Position numbers and translations under genes: made by a program
Notes under the pieces: model-generated
Told to the model about the DNA's origin: nothing
What the model saw: only the letters and a program-made list of their open reading frames with translations
The model's database searches: none
Source of the DNA: Lophium mytilinum
Taxonomy: Eukaryota; Ascomycota; Dothideomycetes; Mytilinidiales; Mytilinidiaceae
NCBI GenBank assembly: GCA_010093605.1
Contig: MU004181.1
Location: 496,001 to 560,000, forward strand
Reading direction: 5' to 3'
DNA: 64,000 nucleotides
Part shown: piece after piece, positions 28,775-40,120 of the stretch
How positions within the stretch are numbered: the first letter of the stretch is position 1
Layout: every line of letters begins with the position of its first letter

Positions 28775-31671
28775 AGAAGAAGAATCAATCTCTGCCTTCA
28801 TCAATCTTTTGTGTGTCATGGTTGTGACGTGACTGTGACGTGCGTTGCTCGCTGTGCGTGGTGTTGAGGCTTTTGGCTTTCGCACAAGGCTATCGGACGC
28901 GTCGAAGGCGGGAACTACGTGACGTGAAGACCTGCAGCGTTCTTGGTAAACCCTCTTGGTAGCTAGATGTAGAGTTTGGGTCTCTTTGCCTGCTTTCCGT
29001 CCAGCGCCGTGGTGTTGAGCGTGGCTTCCCGATGGATGTTCTCACGCCACCCCAAGCTGAGCGCGCCTTGGTCAACCCCCGGGCACGACGCCACCCTTTC
29101 CAAGGCCGTGATCAATATAGCTCATATATCACATCTTCACGCATCGTTGCGCATCACTGCCGCAAAATGCGCAGACGCGGTGGTGAAGTTATCGTCTCTT
29201 TTGTGATGCCGACCGACCTCCACGGCAAGCCCTCTCCGGACCAGTCTGCCACTTCATAAACATGATGCCAAATTTCATGATTCCTGCCTCAATTAATGCG
29301 CTGCCTTCTCCGCTGCAATCGCGCATCCTCCAAATGAGCATCCTGGTTGTGGTTGTGGTGTTCTGCTCGGCGCAGATGCCGAACGGTGCGGCTAGAGGGT
29401 CGACGGGGAGCTGGCATAAGACGGGTTGGGAGAGGAGGGTGACAACGCTTTGAGCTGCATATACTATAATCACAATGCGGACTCTCTGTTGCTCAAATGC
29501 AACCACGCAGCTTCACAAATCTGATTTGATATTATTATGGCGAAGTTGTGGCTGCAGACAGGATGTGGCTATCTGTGACATCGTGCAGCGACAGAACTTC
29601 GTGAAGTCGCAACATCGCGACGATTCCGCATGTCGCGGGAGGTATCGCGGAGCTATAGAGCTTGAAAACGGTATGATTCCCGCAAGGGGCCCGCTGTGAA
29701 ATGTGCATCTACTCAGTGGCGGACGATACTGCTTGCCGTAGATGCCTGGCCGAGCGCTCGGCCAGACCACGAAGTAGCACACCACCTCCCTCGAAACTCA
29801 AGCCGGTGGTCCTACGCTACCACAGAGCAATGGTAGATGGTCTAAGAGCCGATAGTGATGCATGATATACGATTCCTACTCAGTCTGAGACCGACCAGCC
29901 CGACGGGCTCAAGGACGGCAGACATCGTTCAGGGCCGCAATGAAAGCCCACACTGCGGGTGCAAAGGAGATCCCCGACTCTAATTCCATGTCGCAGAAAC
30001 TTTGCGATCGTTTTACCCCTCTTTTCGGGGAGTATGAGCGCTACTGCTTCTTCGTGTAGAACAACGGCTACTCGTCGCAGGGCCTCCAAGGCCTAGGAAG
30101 TATTCGCACCATGGGCGAAGATATGCTTTCTTCGCAATCAATGGAGCCATACAGTATGTATCTAGCCGCTGAAATGCTATGGGAAGACATTTGGTGCACT
30201 CACCTCTCAGTAAGAGGTGCGACTCTGCCTGTTGGGGCCGCCGCGTGGGAATCGCAGAACCAGCCCGAACTCCCATCACCACGACCACAAAACACCACGC
30301 TGGGGATGCGCTGCCACCTACCTACAACCCAAGAGACTTGGTTCCGATTTCCACCATTCCATCTTGACTGTCAGCTCACTCCGGAAGACGAGCTCCCCGG
30401 CCCCGCCAGCACCGCCCGTACCGCCTCAAACAGCGGCGAACCTACGAACCCAGCGGCACTCCCACCATCGCTCCCATCCACGATGAAGCTTCTCGCCTCC
30501 GCCGATACGCTTCAAAGAGTCGCATACCTCATCGACATCTCCTGCCTCGCCGTATTCCTCCTTCGCGCAAACCGCAACTACGAGCGCCGAGCTTCCACGA
30601 CCTAGCGACGCCGCGGATACCCAACACCAGAGTAGGGAAGCGGAATGAAGAGAAAGGGTGGCAATTCGCGGGCGTCATGGTCGCTATCATACATGTATAC
30701 TGTGCAGAAAGACGCTTGGGGGCGGATCGTTGGCCGTCGTCCCGGAGGCTGTGCGGCGAGCTACGACGGCCATGGACTCTCGCAGGGCATAGAGAAACGC
30801 GGCGGGGGGCTGACGAGAAACCATATATGAGGAAATTCCCAGAGACTGCGTCGATCCGGACGGCTGAAGGCACTGGCGTGGTCAAGGGTTGGACGAGGAG
30901 GGGGCCCATACCAAGCCACGGAAAAGAATGCTAGGGAAGCATCGGGGATAGTCTTTGTAGATCATATTGCGAGTTCGAAGGGGCCATTTGAGAGTATACC
31001 ATACTTCTGGCTTCTTGTAGCGTGTGCGAGGCTTCCGGATTGTATAACGTTCCCCTGGAACAAGACCTACATTGTCCCTCCCTAAGTATGCCTCGACGAT
31101 GGCCTTCCAGCCTTCTTGCCAAATGTGCCCATGATGCGAACTGGATTTACTTACGAATGGGCCTTGTAATGTCAGATTCTGGAGCCGCAAAGCGTGTAGT
31201 GCATTTAGAGCTTTTCAGCAACCATGGTACATGATCTTTCTTCATCGATGTCAACTCTGGTACAGCCTGTCATTGTCTCCTATCCAGGATCTCGTCCATT
31301 CAATGTGGGTCCCGCAGCCCCCTGATGCACATAGCTAAGAGGCGATACTGCACTCTTAGTCTGCGTAACGGAGGTGCAGGCCGTCCTCCTGCAGCCGCCG
31401 TCGTCTAGCAGTAAGGGCGCGGCCCCTGATAACCGACCCGCGAGCCCCCACATTGTAGGCGTGGGGTGCCCAGGCCCGGTGGCGACTCACTTCGTTATCC
31501 GACTCAGCCCCGCTCTCCTCCTTCTCTCCTCCACCTCTCTTCCACCACACTTCTTCCATCCATCCTCATCAAACCCCGTCAAGACCAAGCGTCATTTTCA
31601 TCTTCAAGCTACCCCCTGAGCTGTCTCTCTGTCTCTACGTCAACACACCGTCTTTGACATGCCGCAGCAGC
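28775..31671. other. gene-poor stretch of 2.9 kb
   Basis: The longest ORF, 30111-30605 on the plus strand (164 codons), has a short hydrophobic tail (L-I-D-I-S-C-L-A-V-F-L-L) but no family. Opposite-strand ORFs overlap it. I do not support a gene here. Confidence 0.4.
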
Positions 31672-31905
31672 ATGTCATTGCTTCCAGCTCAAGGTACCCG
31701 TCTGCTTCAGCACCTTCTCTTCGAGGAATCCGGGCAGTTCAGTAAGAACCACGCGATCCGATCCCCGTCTACGCTCCATATCACGCGCAGCACCTATACA
31801 ACGACTCCGTTGTCGCCCGCGTCATCGACCCGAAGGCACGAGAACTCCTCAGGGAGTACCGCCCATACAGAGTTATAAGTGCGCGGCTTCTCCCATCAAC
31901 ACCTC
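31672..31905 (+). pseudogene. relic of a polyketide synthase SAT domain
   Basis: Two short runs fit the C-terminal half of the starter-unit acyltransferase (SAT) domain of non-reducing polyketide synthases. The first has L-L-F-E-E-S-G-Q-F-S-K-N. The second has I-P-V-Y-A-P-Y-H-A-Q-H-L-Y followed by an R-V-I-S-A end. The (V/I)-(Y/x)-x-P-Y-H-A-x-H-L-Y block is characteristic of SAT domains. No ketosynthase or acyl-carrier motif is found downstream. The piece is therefore a broken isolated fragment of a secondary-metabolite gene. Confidence 0.5.
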
Positions 31906-33708
31906 CGCCTTCACTAACAGCTCATAGTCTTCCATGATCATCAAAATGTCGAACATGGGCACGCTCTTCCCCTGGACATCTCCGTGGACAGCAAACAGTC
32001 TGACTTCAATGGCGGCGAGCCCCGCCTGGTAAGACCATCCTACATTTTGTGGCTTCTTCGTTCGAGATCTGACTTCTTCCAGGCCTAGCTATCCTTGACA
32101 AACGGCTCCGTCCAGCAGTCTGCAAGAAAGCAATGTGTGTCAAATTTCGCCGCCAGACAAAGACTTCGATCGACCTGGCAGGTCTGGCACACCTAGGCAC
32201 CGTCTACCGCCCTTGCTCCGCCTGGCGAGGCCTGAGGCCTACGACGATATCCACACCTCGACGAACAGTCCTCTTCCAGCTGTCAGCCCACCGAGCCTAT
32301 TCTCCAGATCCCCAAAGATCTGGCGAAACTCAGTGCCATGGTACGTCAACTGTCGAGTAAACGTCCCATCGTCCTCAAACCCTTTGCTGACGTCTCCGCC
32401 TGCAGTAACGAGCTCTTTGCAATTCGCTTTCCGGCGAGTCTCTTCGACGCAGGGTCGATATTCCCGTGGCACACGCCTACAGCTAGAACTTCATGCTTGC
32501 CTTCGCCGATGGTGCAAACGCAATCGCCCAATGCCTCCATCGCCCAGCGGTGGGGCCAGCCCAGTCTCTTTATCATCCGGATCTCCTCTGTACCGCTTGA
32601 CCAGCCTTCAGTCTTCAAATAGCCTCAGCTCTCATCGCAACGCGATCGTCAACTTTGAAGTGCGGTTTGCTTGTGTCTCAGGATCGACTAAATGGTGTCT
32701 TCCTGCTCTTCACAGAGGGTATGTCTCCACTGTTCGCCAGCGACACTCCGATGCCACGGTTACTAATTCCGCCAAGCGTCGCATGAAAGATTACTCGACC
32801 CGGCCAATCTCCATTTTCATTCGGAACAGTCTGCTTCCGGTCCGCGTTCATCCTCCTTCCAGCACAGCACAACACCGACCACATCTGCTGATGCCCGCAG
32901 TCCATCACCACCTACGCCCTTCTTATACCAGTACCGCATTTGGTAGGAAGACCTCTGGTACGCATCACTATGCTCCGATGGAACAGCACTTTGCTGATGC
33001 ACTGATCCAGACATCCGCTCATTGCATGTCCAGACTTGGCGAGGGCCCAACTGGTAAGGCCGCAAAAAGAGGAGACTGAGAAAGCATGGAGAACGCAGGG
33101 AGTGAAAGGAAGGGGAGAGGAGGGACAGAGGGGGAACGACGAGGGGGCGTTGTTGGTAATGACCGCCGAAGACCTTGAACGTACGTTCACTCTCCCCCTA
33201 TCCCACGTTTGACGTACTGACCTTCCCTTGCAGCACCGTGGCACCATACGCACCGACATCACATCACATCGCTTCGCAATTTCCACGCATCACTCTCATC
33301 GCAGCGGTTGTCGGCAAGTGCACACGATCACCGGCTCGTCTTCCTCCGAGATCTCCTCAAACCAACAACAACCATGACTCTGCCGGACTTGGACTGAAAG
33401 GAGGGGTGCGCATGTCACTCTACCATCCACAACCCATGCAGCAAGTAGCTCGGGCGGCCCCAAACCCTCACGCCACTGATCACGCACACTCCTCCATCTC
33501 CAAGAACTCCATACTGTGGTCTCTCCAGTCCAAGTCTGGCACAACTCCGAGGAAGACGAGTCGACGCTGGAGTCCTGCCCAACTCTCCACACTCAGCACG
33601 TACCTGGGTGGGGCTCCAACTGGAGGTACAAGGTCTGTGAAGGACAGAAGGTGGTGATGGTGGCGAAGGAAGGGCTACAGGACGGCTTCGGTGGGGGGTG
33701 GTTAGGGT
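31906..33708. other. gene-poor stretch with a long but unsupported ORF
   Basis: A 314-codon frame at 32135-33079 has the Ser/Arg/His-rich composition of an accidental frame and no recognised domain. Another at 33175-33657 is likewise featureless. Both may lie over decayed coding DNA. Confidence 0.4.
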
Positions 33709-33980
33709 GCGTTGCGCCGCTGGTCTGTCAAGGTGTAGGCAAGTACAACGATCATTCACGAGGGAAGGGACAGCAAACCTTCTTCGAACTGGGGAACAGG
33801 AGACCGAAAGGTCGAACGGGGCCAATCTTGTACGCCCTCAGGTGATGGTGTACATAACTGACACCGTTCAACCTTGCGTTCTCCTGTTCCCCAGTTCGAA
33901 GAAGGTTTGCTGTCCCTTCCCTCGTGAATGATCGTTGTACTTGTCTACGCTCGCCTTGGTGGACCAGCGGTTAGCAACGC
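33709..33980. repeat. long inverted repeat (hairpin), 63-bp perfect inner arms
   Basis: Bases 33741-33803 are the exact reverse complement of 33880-33942 (63 of 63). The match continues imperfectly outward to about 33709 and 33980 (GCGTTGC...GCAACGC). The spacer is 76 bp. An RNA across it would fold into a long, nearly perfect hairpin. There are no flanking transposase genes or obvious target-site duplications. Confidence 0.9.
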
Positions 33981-34775
33981 AGGGTGGTCGGAGGGTGGGG
34001 ACCACCCAGGGTTGGAACGGTTCAGGGGCCTGGTACTCAATGCAAACTGTCTTTCCCAGTCGAGATTCTCTATTTGCATCGTGACTTCATCTGCTACTGG
34101 CTTTAAATTCTTGATTCTGTCCCATTTTCTCTGTCCCTTCTCAAAGTATGTCTATGCGACGTCGTCTTCGCAATGACCTTTATAGTACGCCTGCTCATAC
34201 CTTACCTTTCAATAGTAATTAGCCTTGATCAGGTTTTTATTACCCGACTGTGTCTTTGTAGTACATTACTGGTGGGCACAGTAAAGAATACGTAGAACTT
34301 CTCCTCGAGGACGTAGGCAGCGACATGGAGAGGGTCCGGGAGGGGGATGTTCAGGTGGCGGGAAGTACAAACATACTGACGTTGAAGCAAAAGCTGAGCC
34401 ATCACTAAAGAACGAAACATGTCTCATTTGCTCTCGGTAGTAGCAGAAGTCTCCCGAAGGTTTTACGGCCAGATTTCAGCAACTTTCTATATCGATTCTC
34501 AGTATCAACTAGTCCGACCTCCAAACATTTCCCATTATCATTCATCACTGGGCTATGGCAATGCCCCATCTTCTCTCTTTGATCTTGAATCTCGTCGGTG
34601 GTCTTGCTTATGATCAATCTTTCGGCTTAGCCAACCAACCCAGCGGTAGTCTTGAATGCTGAATAAAGGCAAGTAGTGGTCTCGTTTGTGTCTTGTTCTC
34701 TATCAGAGCCTCACGGAGGTCTCAGCTGTCCAGCTTCTAGAGCTGGTCTGCTTTGGCCTCCCTCCGATCAACGTC
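33981..34775. other. gene-free stretch
   Basis: About 800 bases, no supportable gene. Small ORFs at 33928-34176 and 34405-34617 have no features. Confidence 0.4.
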
Positions 34776-34985
34776 ATGCCCTCCCGCAAGACCTACATAC
34801 CCACCGAACCTTTCTACAGCTTCTCCCAATCCAGCCGTTTCTTCTTCCAGCTCCTCATCGCTTACACTTTTGTCCGCTGGCTGTGGCCTGTCGACAGTCA
34901 CTACCAGGTGCTTCTCGTTGTTGTGATCTTCCATGTCGCCGGCGAGCTTGGACGGTATGTGCGGGGAGTGACGATGGAGAAATAG
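34776..34985 (+). CDS. small hydrophobic protein, possible gene
   Basis: From ATG 34776 a 69-residue protein reads M-P-S-R-K-T-Y-I-P, an aromatic stretch, and two hydrophobic segments (F-F-F-Q-L-L-I-A-Y-T-F-V and Y-Q-V-L-L-V-V-V-I-F-H-V-A). This suggests a small two-pass membrane protein. The frame is open upstream to 34686. The opposite strand is also open (34855-35211), so at most one of the two is likely real. No family is recognised. Confidence 0.4.
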   Translation: MPSRKTYIPTEPFYSFSQSSRFFFQLLIAYTFVRWLWPVDSHYQVLLVVVIFHVAGELGRYVRGVTMEK

Positions 34986-35211
34986 GATGGGATTGCGCGG
35001 GCGATCGAGGGACGCTGGCTCCTCCAACCGCCAGCTCCTGCAACCGCTCCATTAGGAAGCTGACTGACTGGAGTGTAGATTGAGCTTCCTCTAAGCTGGG
35101 CGGAGGGTTGAAGGGCGGATGTAACGGCGGTGGAGGTGGGAATCGATGCGGAGGTGGACAGGATGAGAGAAAGGCGAGGATCGCGCGTAGGTTCGGAGGG
35201 AGACTGGACAT
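34855..35211 (-). CDS. Pro-rich ORF, alternative to the opposite-strand gene
   Basis: A 118-residue minus-strand frame starts M-S-S-L-P-P-N-L-R-A-I-L-A-F-L and continues with a Pro-rich stretch and a helix (S-L-E-E-A-Q-S-T-L-Q-S-V-S-F-L-M-E-R-L). The first 75 residues look protein-like; the rest, antisense to the 34776 ORF, is Arg/Gln-rich. An intron may remove the tail. Unknown function. Confidence 0.3.
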   Translation of the reverse strand: MSSLPPNLRAILAFLSSCPPPHRFPPPPPLHPPFNPPPSLEEAQSTLQSVSFLMERLQELAVGGASVPRSPAQSHPISPSSLPAHTVQARRRHGRSQQREAPGSDCRQATASGQKCKR

Positions 35212-37070
35212 ACGAAGCTGTTGACGACTGAGATGACTGATATAATTGTGATTCGAGATTCCTCTTCGTGTTGTGAGAATTGATGGTGTCGATGTCGCGA
35301 GTCGGTAGCTACGGAGCAGCCCATGGGACGGGGACTGAGGAGAAGATACCTGATCGAGACTCCGAGGGGAGCCTAGTATGACCGGAAATATGTTTCAGAA
35401 GAGATATCTATGGATGAGCTGCATGATGAGAAGGGCTTGCGTTGGCGTCGTGTGTTTTCACACCATCACAAGACGCGTCGCGTCAACATGCAATTTTGGA
35501 TGCTGCAGCAACACATAGGGCTTGTTGTTCAGTACCAGTGAGCCTCATAGTTCGCATCTCTTACTGCCTGGTACAGGGCTTCAGAGACAGACTGCATCAA
35601 CATAGAGTAGCGCATGCTTTCATCTTCGAAACAACACCACGCTAGCTCACCACGAGCATAGCAAGCAAATTCGCAACAATCAAACTAAACAATCAACCAA
35701 AGAAGGATGAAGCTCTTCTTCAACTACCCGCATATAGCGCGTGAGTCAATGAAAAGACAGTTGCTCAAAGAGCGTGCTCGGAGAGCGGTGCAACAAAAAA
35801 TTGTGCCAGGCGGATCCTACTCCCCCCCCCGGGCAGGGGATCTCTGCAGTCCATAGCAGACCGTAACGCATGGTGCAATGCAAGACAGCCTACCAGGAGA
35901 TCGACTTCGTGAGCTCGATCTCCCCAGCTAACCCCAACCAGGGTGGGTGAGTATGAGGAGTTAAGGATTGGGGGGCGACGGAGCCTATATAGTAGAAAAT
36001 ATTCAGGCACGGGCCACGGCGCTAGCTGACTAATCCGCCTGTTGGCCAATAAGAGGCTCTGGAGGTGACTGGGCGGCAGTGGTGATGTGCGGCGTGGAAT
36101 GTGGTGGAATGTGGTGGAATCTGTGGAGCGGAGGGAAGTTGGTCTGGACACTTCACCGTAAATTCTGTCACAGGTAGGCGACTGGTCATTGTGACCCAAA
36201 TACCTGAGTTGAGTTACACTATCTCAGGCTCCTGTTATGACTTGAAGCTTTAGGACAAGTATACCAGAAGGGGCGTTCATTATCATCCAGCTGGCTAGAG
36301 GGTCTTGGGATCGCTGGAATCAATTTGGCGGCAACGACAGGACTCCCAAATCGAACATCAGGACTCGTCTGACGTAATTCACTTTGACCATCCCTTCAAT
36401 ATTATTTACAGCTGCTACTCCTCTGTGTTCAATGGTACTTACAATAGGGCACTATCAAGAGAGACTCGAGGTCTGACGAAGCCGCGCAATAGCAATGGCG
36501 CTATTACCAACATCAGGCACTATAATTTACCCAATGCACACGGTCTACGTCTGTAGTCACATCCCGAGTAAATTCGTCTGGCATTACCATCTATACGTGC
36601 CGTCACTTGAGTCCATCCGGGGGCGCCTTGAACTCCTGCGTTCCTCTCCGCCACCCGGCCGCGAAGCAACGCACTTCCAATGTGCAATGCATAGCCCATT
36701 CTTCATTGTAGAAGGCCAAGAAATGAAGGCTTTGGCAGGGGCGATGTTGTTGCAAATCGGACAGTCAATCTGATAGATATGAGAAGGATGCTTAGAAGCC
36801 GAAGAACTCTACTTTACTTAGCATAATAAGGGGACTACTAGCTAAAAACCCTTGGCTCCTCCACCCACACTCTTCCTATCGTCTAATGTTCTAATTGGCT
36901 GGTGCGGCCAGGCCGAGTCCTGGGAGTCCCCTCTTAGGTGAATAAAGGAGCGAGCAGAGGCCGCGCGGCAGATGGGCCAAAATTAAATGAAAGAAGCCTC
37001 TATAAATTAGGGCTTCAAGAGATCTAGCCTCCCCGTAGGCAAAACAGGCCGCCACACAACGGAACGAGGA
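35212..37070. other. gene-poor stretch
   Basis: About 1.9 kb. It contains a short triplicate of GGAATGTGGT (about 36092-36120) and a C-run at 35822-35831. The ORF at 35765-36199 has no features. Confidence 0.4.
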
Positions 37071-37250
37071 GGCTTCGCGTGAGGCTTCGCGTTCGGCTTC
37101 GCGTGAGGCTTCGCGTACGGGTATATGTGTAGCCTCATATACGGCCACTCGTATGTCCTTTTGTGCAGCATCATGTACAGCTTACGTACGGCCTCATGCA
37201 TGACCTCATGTACGCCTACACCTACCGTCTTACGCACGGCTACGTGCGCT
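37071..37250 (+). repeat. 12-bp minisatellite, about 14 units
   Basis: Four near-identical units of GGCTTCGCGTGA (37071-37118) grade into about ten diverged 12-mers such as GGCCTCATATAC and GACCTCATGTAC. As 12 is a multiple of three, the minus strand gives four-residue protein repeats (R-E-A-S and K-P-H-A types in two frames). No gene can be confirmed around it. Confidence 0.75.
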
Positions 37251-37438
37251 GGAATAGATATAGGCGTCGATGCACGTGCGCATGCATACTACAATGGAAG
37301 GCTTGAGGAGGTTCGGGTCCCTCCGAGCCACTCAGAAAGTAATGAAGCGACTAGGGGGAAGGGTGTGCACGGAATGAAAAGGGGTGCGCGTGGATGAAGT
37401 ATGTAGGGACCAGCGCCCGCGTATAATGCTGAGGATCC

Positions 37439-37819
37439 TTAATCATTGTCACCAAAACCAATTTCTCCAGCGAATCGTAGCGTTTCGCCCGTGATATCAA
37501 TTACGATCAACGAAGTTCCGAAGGTCTTGCTGCTCAGGAGTTTCCAGTGACGGTGTTCGACAACGTGGGCGAGCGAGCAGTATGTCAGCGCAGGGAGCCT
37601 TAGAGCTGCACCCAGTGAGGAAGCTCTCCACCATTCATGAATCAGAGCGTTGCCGAGGATGGGGCCGAAGTCGTAGGCACCTCTTGTCCCTTTGAGAGGA
37701 GTATTTGCAGCTGCTGGATTCGCTGAGATCACGCGACTTATAGGGAGAGGGCAGGCGAGAGAAATTCCAGTGTCCGGAAGGAAAAGTAAGTATATTAGAG
37801 GATCGGCAACAGGATCCAT
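37439..37819 (-). CDS. unknown 126-residue ORF
   Basis: A single-exon minus-strand frame with balanced composition: M-D-P-V-A-D-P-L-I-Y-L-L-F-L-P start, W-W-R-A-S in the middle, and a C-terminal S-L-I-V-I-D-I-T-G-E-T-L-R-F-A-G. No signal peptide, domain or paralogue is seen. Composition and length favour a real gene or recent relic. It is flanked by repeats and the NLR relic. Confidence 0.4.
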   Translation of the reverse strand: MDPVADPLIYLLFLPDTGISLACPLPISRVISANPAAANTPLKGTRGAYDFGPILGNALIHEWWRASSLGAALRLPALTYCSLAHVVEHRHWKLLSSKTFGTSLIVIDITGETLRFAGEIGFGDND

Positions 37820-38609
37820 ATCTGAGTTGTCGAATGTGTTTTTGTAGGGGGGAGAACTACAAGAAATAGAAATGACGCAGGTTTCCGGTCAGGGAGTTCT
37901 TCCGCGTCCCTGACATGACAGGTAAGCAATGGCGGCTCGACGTTGTGGCGAAATAGTGCAGCAGACTGGCTAAAACTTGCGATAGCGAAGAAGGATTTTG
38001 CGTGTTGCTGTACCTAGACTGAGTCGGTTTACAGCTAGCTAAGTGAACGTATTAGCCAAGAAGCTTCCCGTGGAAATTTGGATGACAAAGGAGCCCTCTT
38101 GGTGCCAGTGGTCGCTTGGCCATGGACTTCAATACCCAGACAGCAGGTGTGTCTTGAAGTATTATACGCGCCTCCTGACCACAGCGCGCAAAGCCATGCC
38201 CTCGGCCTCCAGCGTATTCGGGCTGTGTGTGTGTCTCTTGGTGTCCTAGCATATGCTTCAGAACATGTTTCGCGCTTTCGTGTCGCCGCTCAGCTTTGCA
38301 CAGAGTGTAGATATTGAGGGGCAGAGAATGTACTTGCGCGATGATGGATAGCTAGCGGGCATTACAAGCCCAGTTGGCTGAGGGGAGCAGTAAAGGAGGA
38401 TTCGTATTTCTCTAAGAGAGAATACGCGCTAATCTTTTCCAGGGTTCCCCGTCCTCCGGCGTGGCCTGCCAAGGATTGAGGCGCATCTCCAACCTACGTC
38501 CGTGCCTGCAAACAGATCCATTTTCCAAAGCGCCCCACCATATCAGCCTTTCAAGTACGCTTGCCGGGGATCCCACTCATTCCATCACCTATCTCTATTG
38601 CGTTTCAAC
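37820..38609. other. intergenic region upstream of the NLR relic
   Basis: No gene. The last 150 bases before 38610 look like a promoter and 5' UTR. Confidence 0.4.
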
Positions 38610-40120
38610 ATGGACGCGTTAGTGGCGGTCGCCGCTGGGGTCCAGTTCATCGACTGCGGTTCTGGACTCGTCAAAAAAATCCGGAAAGCTTGAAGATTGG
38701 TCAAGGAGAAAAAGAACGAGCAGTCCGAGCTTCTTGCTGTTGCGCAAGACATACAGTCGATAACAACAGAGCTTGTATCTTCCCTTACCGCATTCGACTC
38801 TCTCGGAGTCGCCACAGCAGATGTTGCAGCCTTGCGACAGTTCGCGGTAACGTCGCAGACCTTGGCCGGCAGTCTTGTTGACCTCTTAAACAAGATCAAC
38901 GTGCCCAATCCGGATAACAAGATATTGATCAAGGTCCGAGATGTGATCAGAGTCATGCAAAAGAAGGGCCAAGTGGACGTCTTAGAGCAGCGTCTATCGA
39001 GACTGTGCGCTCAGATTATTCTTCACATCCACCTCGCTGTCGTGTAAAAAAATCCGCTTCTTTATGGGCAGACACATGCTAACTCATGTCCATAGTCCAG
39101 CGCTATCCTCGAGCATCCAGTCAATGAAAGATGACTATGACACAGCATTCGCTGCCATTTTGTTCCGATTAGATGGTCTGAGCCGGAACGCAGCGGCCCA
39201 AACAGTTGCGCCTCTTGTCGATCAACCCATTTTGAACGGAACTCTAGATGCTCTTCGGGAGATCGCAACCGGATTAGAAAAACTAAACCAAGCTCGGCAA
39301 CAGCGTTCCGTGCTTCAGAGCTTGAGTTTTGTGCAGATGGATAGCCGCAAATGCACCATAGTTGAGTCACACGAGGCCACCTTGGAGTGGGTATGGGAGC
39401 TGTACGAGAAATGGCTAGGCGATGGCGTGTTCTGGGTGAAGGGCAAATTTGGATCGGGGAAGTCCCTGTTGATGAAGTTTCTCGCCGAGCATACGAAGAC
39501 CGAGCAATATTTCAGACGTTGGGCCAGGGAGAACAACATTCTGATCGTGGCGCACTACTTCGACTACCAAGGTAATGCAATTGGGCGGTCACAGGAAGGG
39601 CTACCGCCGACAGTGCTTTTCCAAATATTGCAGAAGCGTCCAGAACTCATCCCGACAATCTGCGCCAACCGTCTTCAATCGGACCCCCACGGAGTCACAA
39701 CTTGGACACTACATGAGTTATCGGAGTGTTTCTTGAATATTGAAAAGATTCCCGATCTCCCAATCTGCATATTCATCGATAGCCTGGACGAGTACGATAA
39801 TTCCCTCAGCGATTTGTTACGCCTCGTCCTAAAGTTAAGCCAATCGCCCGCTATAAAGCTATGTGTCTCGAGTCGTCAGCTTAATGAGTGCGAAAAGGCT
39901 TTCCGGAATTCGAGTAGCATTTGCGTTCAGGACCATACCCATCGAGACATCGCCCGCTACGTGAAAGACAATCTCACCCAGGACTTTGAACCGCTGGAGC
40001 ATGAAGACCCGAGTGGCTTTGTTAGCACACTTGTAAAGTGAGTTCAAGAGAAGGCACAAGGGGTTTTCTTTTGGGCCTACTTGATAGTGCGCTCGCTACG
40101 GGATGCTGTCAATGCATATC
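38610..40120 (+). pseudogene. broken NACHT-type NLR (NOD-like) gene, 3' truncated
   Basis: From ATG 38610 the protein starts M-D-A-L-V-A-V-A-A-G-V-Q-F-I-D, the usual N-terminus of fungal NLRs, followed by a helical domain. An in-frame TGA (38691-38693) interrupts it. A 52-bp intron (39044-39095; GTAAAA donor, CTAAC branch, CATAG acceptor) joins to the NACHT part. Walker A G-K-F-G-S-G-K-S lies at 39442-39465 and Walker B I-C-I-F-I-D-S-L-D-E near 39765-39795. A second in-frame TGA (40039-40041) precedes a still recognisable A-Q-G-V-F-F-W-A-Y-L-I-V-R-S-L. Similarity stops near 40120, where an unrelated minus-strand gene ends. Fungal NLRs act in non-self recognition and cell death; here the WD, ankyrin or TPR sensor half is gone. 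Confidence 0.8.

Noticed and set aside
30111-30605. 164-codon ORF with a hydrophobic C-terminal stretch
   Set aside because: Opposite-strand ORFs of similar length cover the same bases and there is no family similarity. Not enough to support a gene.
32135-33079. 314-codon plus-strand ORF, possibly a gene
   Set aside because: The composition (Ser, Arg, His, Pro) is that of an accidental frame in decayed DNA. No domain, intron or paralogue is seen and protein-like runs occur in other frames.
33930-34020. Possible tRNA at the edge of the hairpin (TGGACCAGCGGTTAGC resembles an A box)
   Set aside because: No matching B box at the correct distance and no acceptor stem. The bases belong to the outer arm of the inverted repeat.
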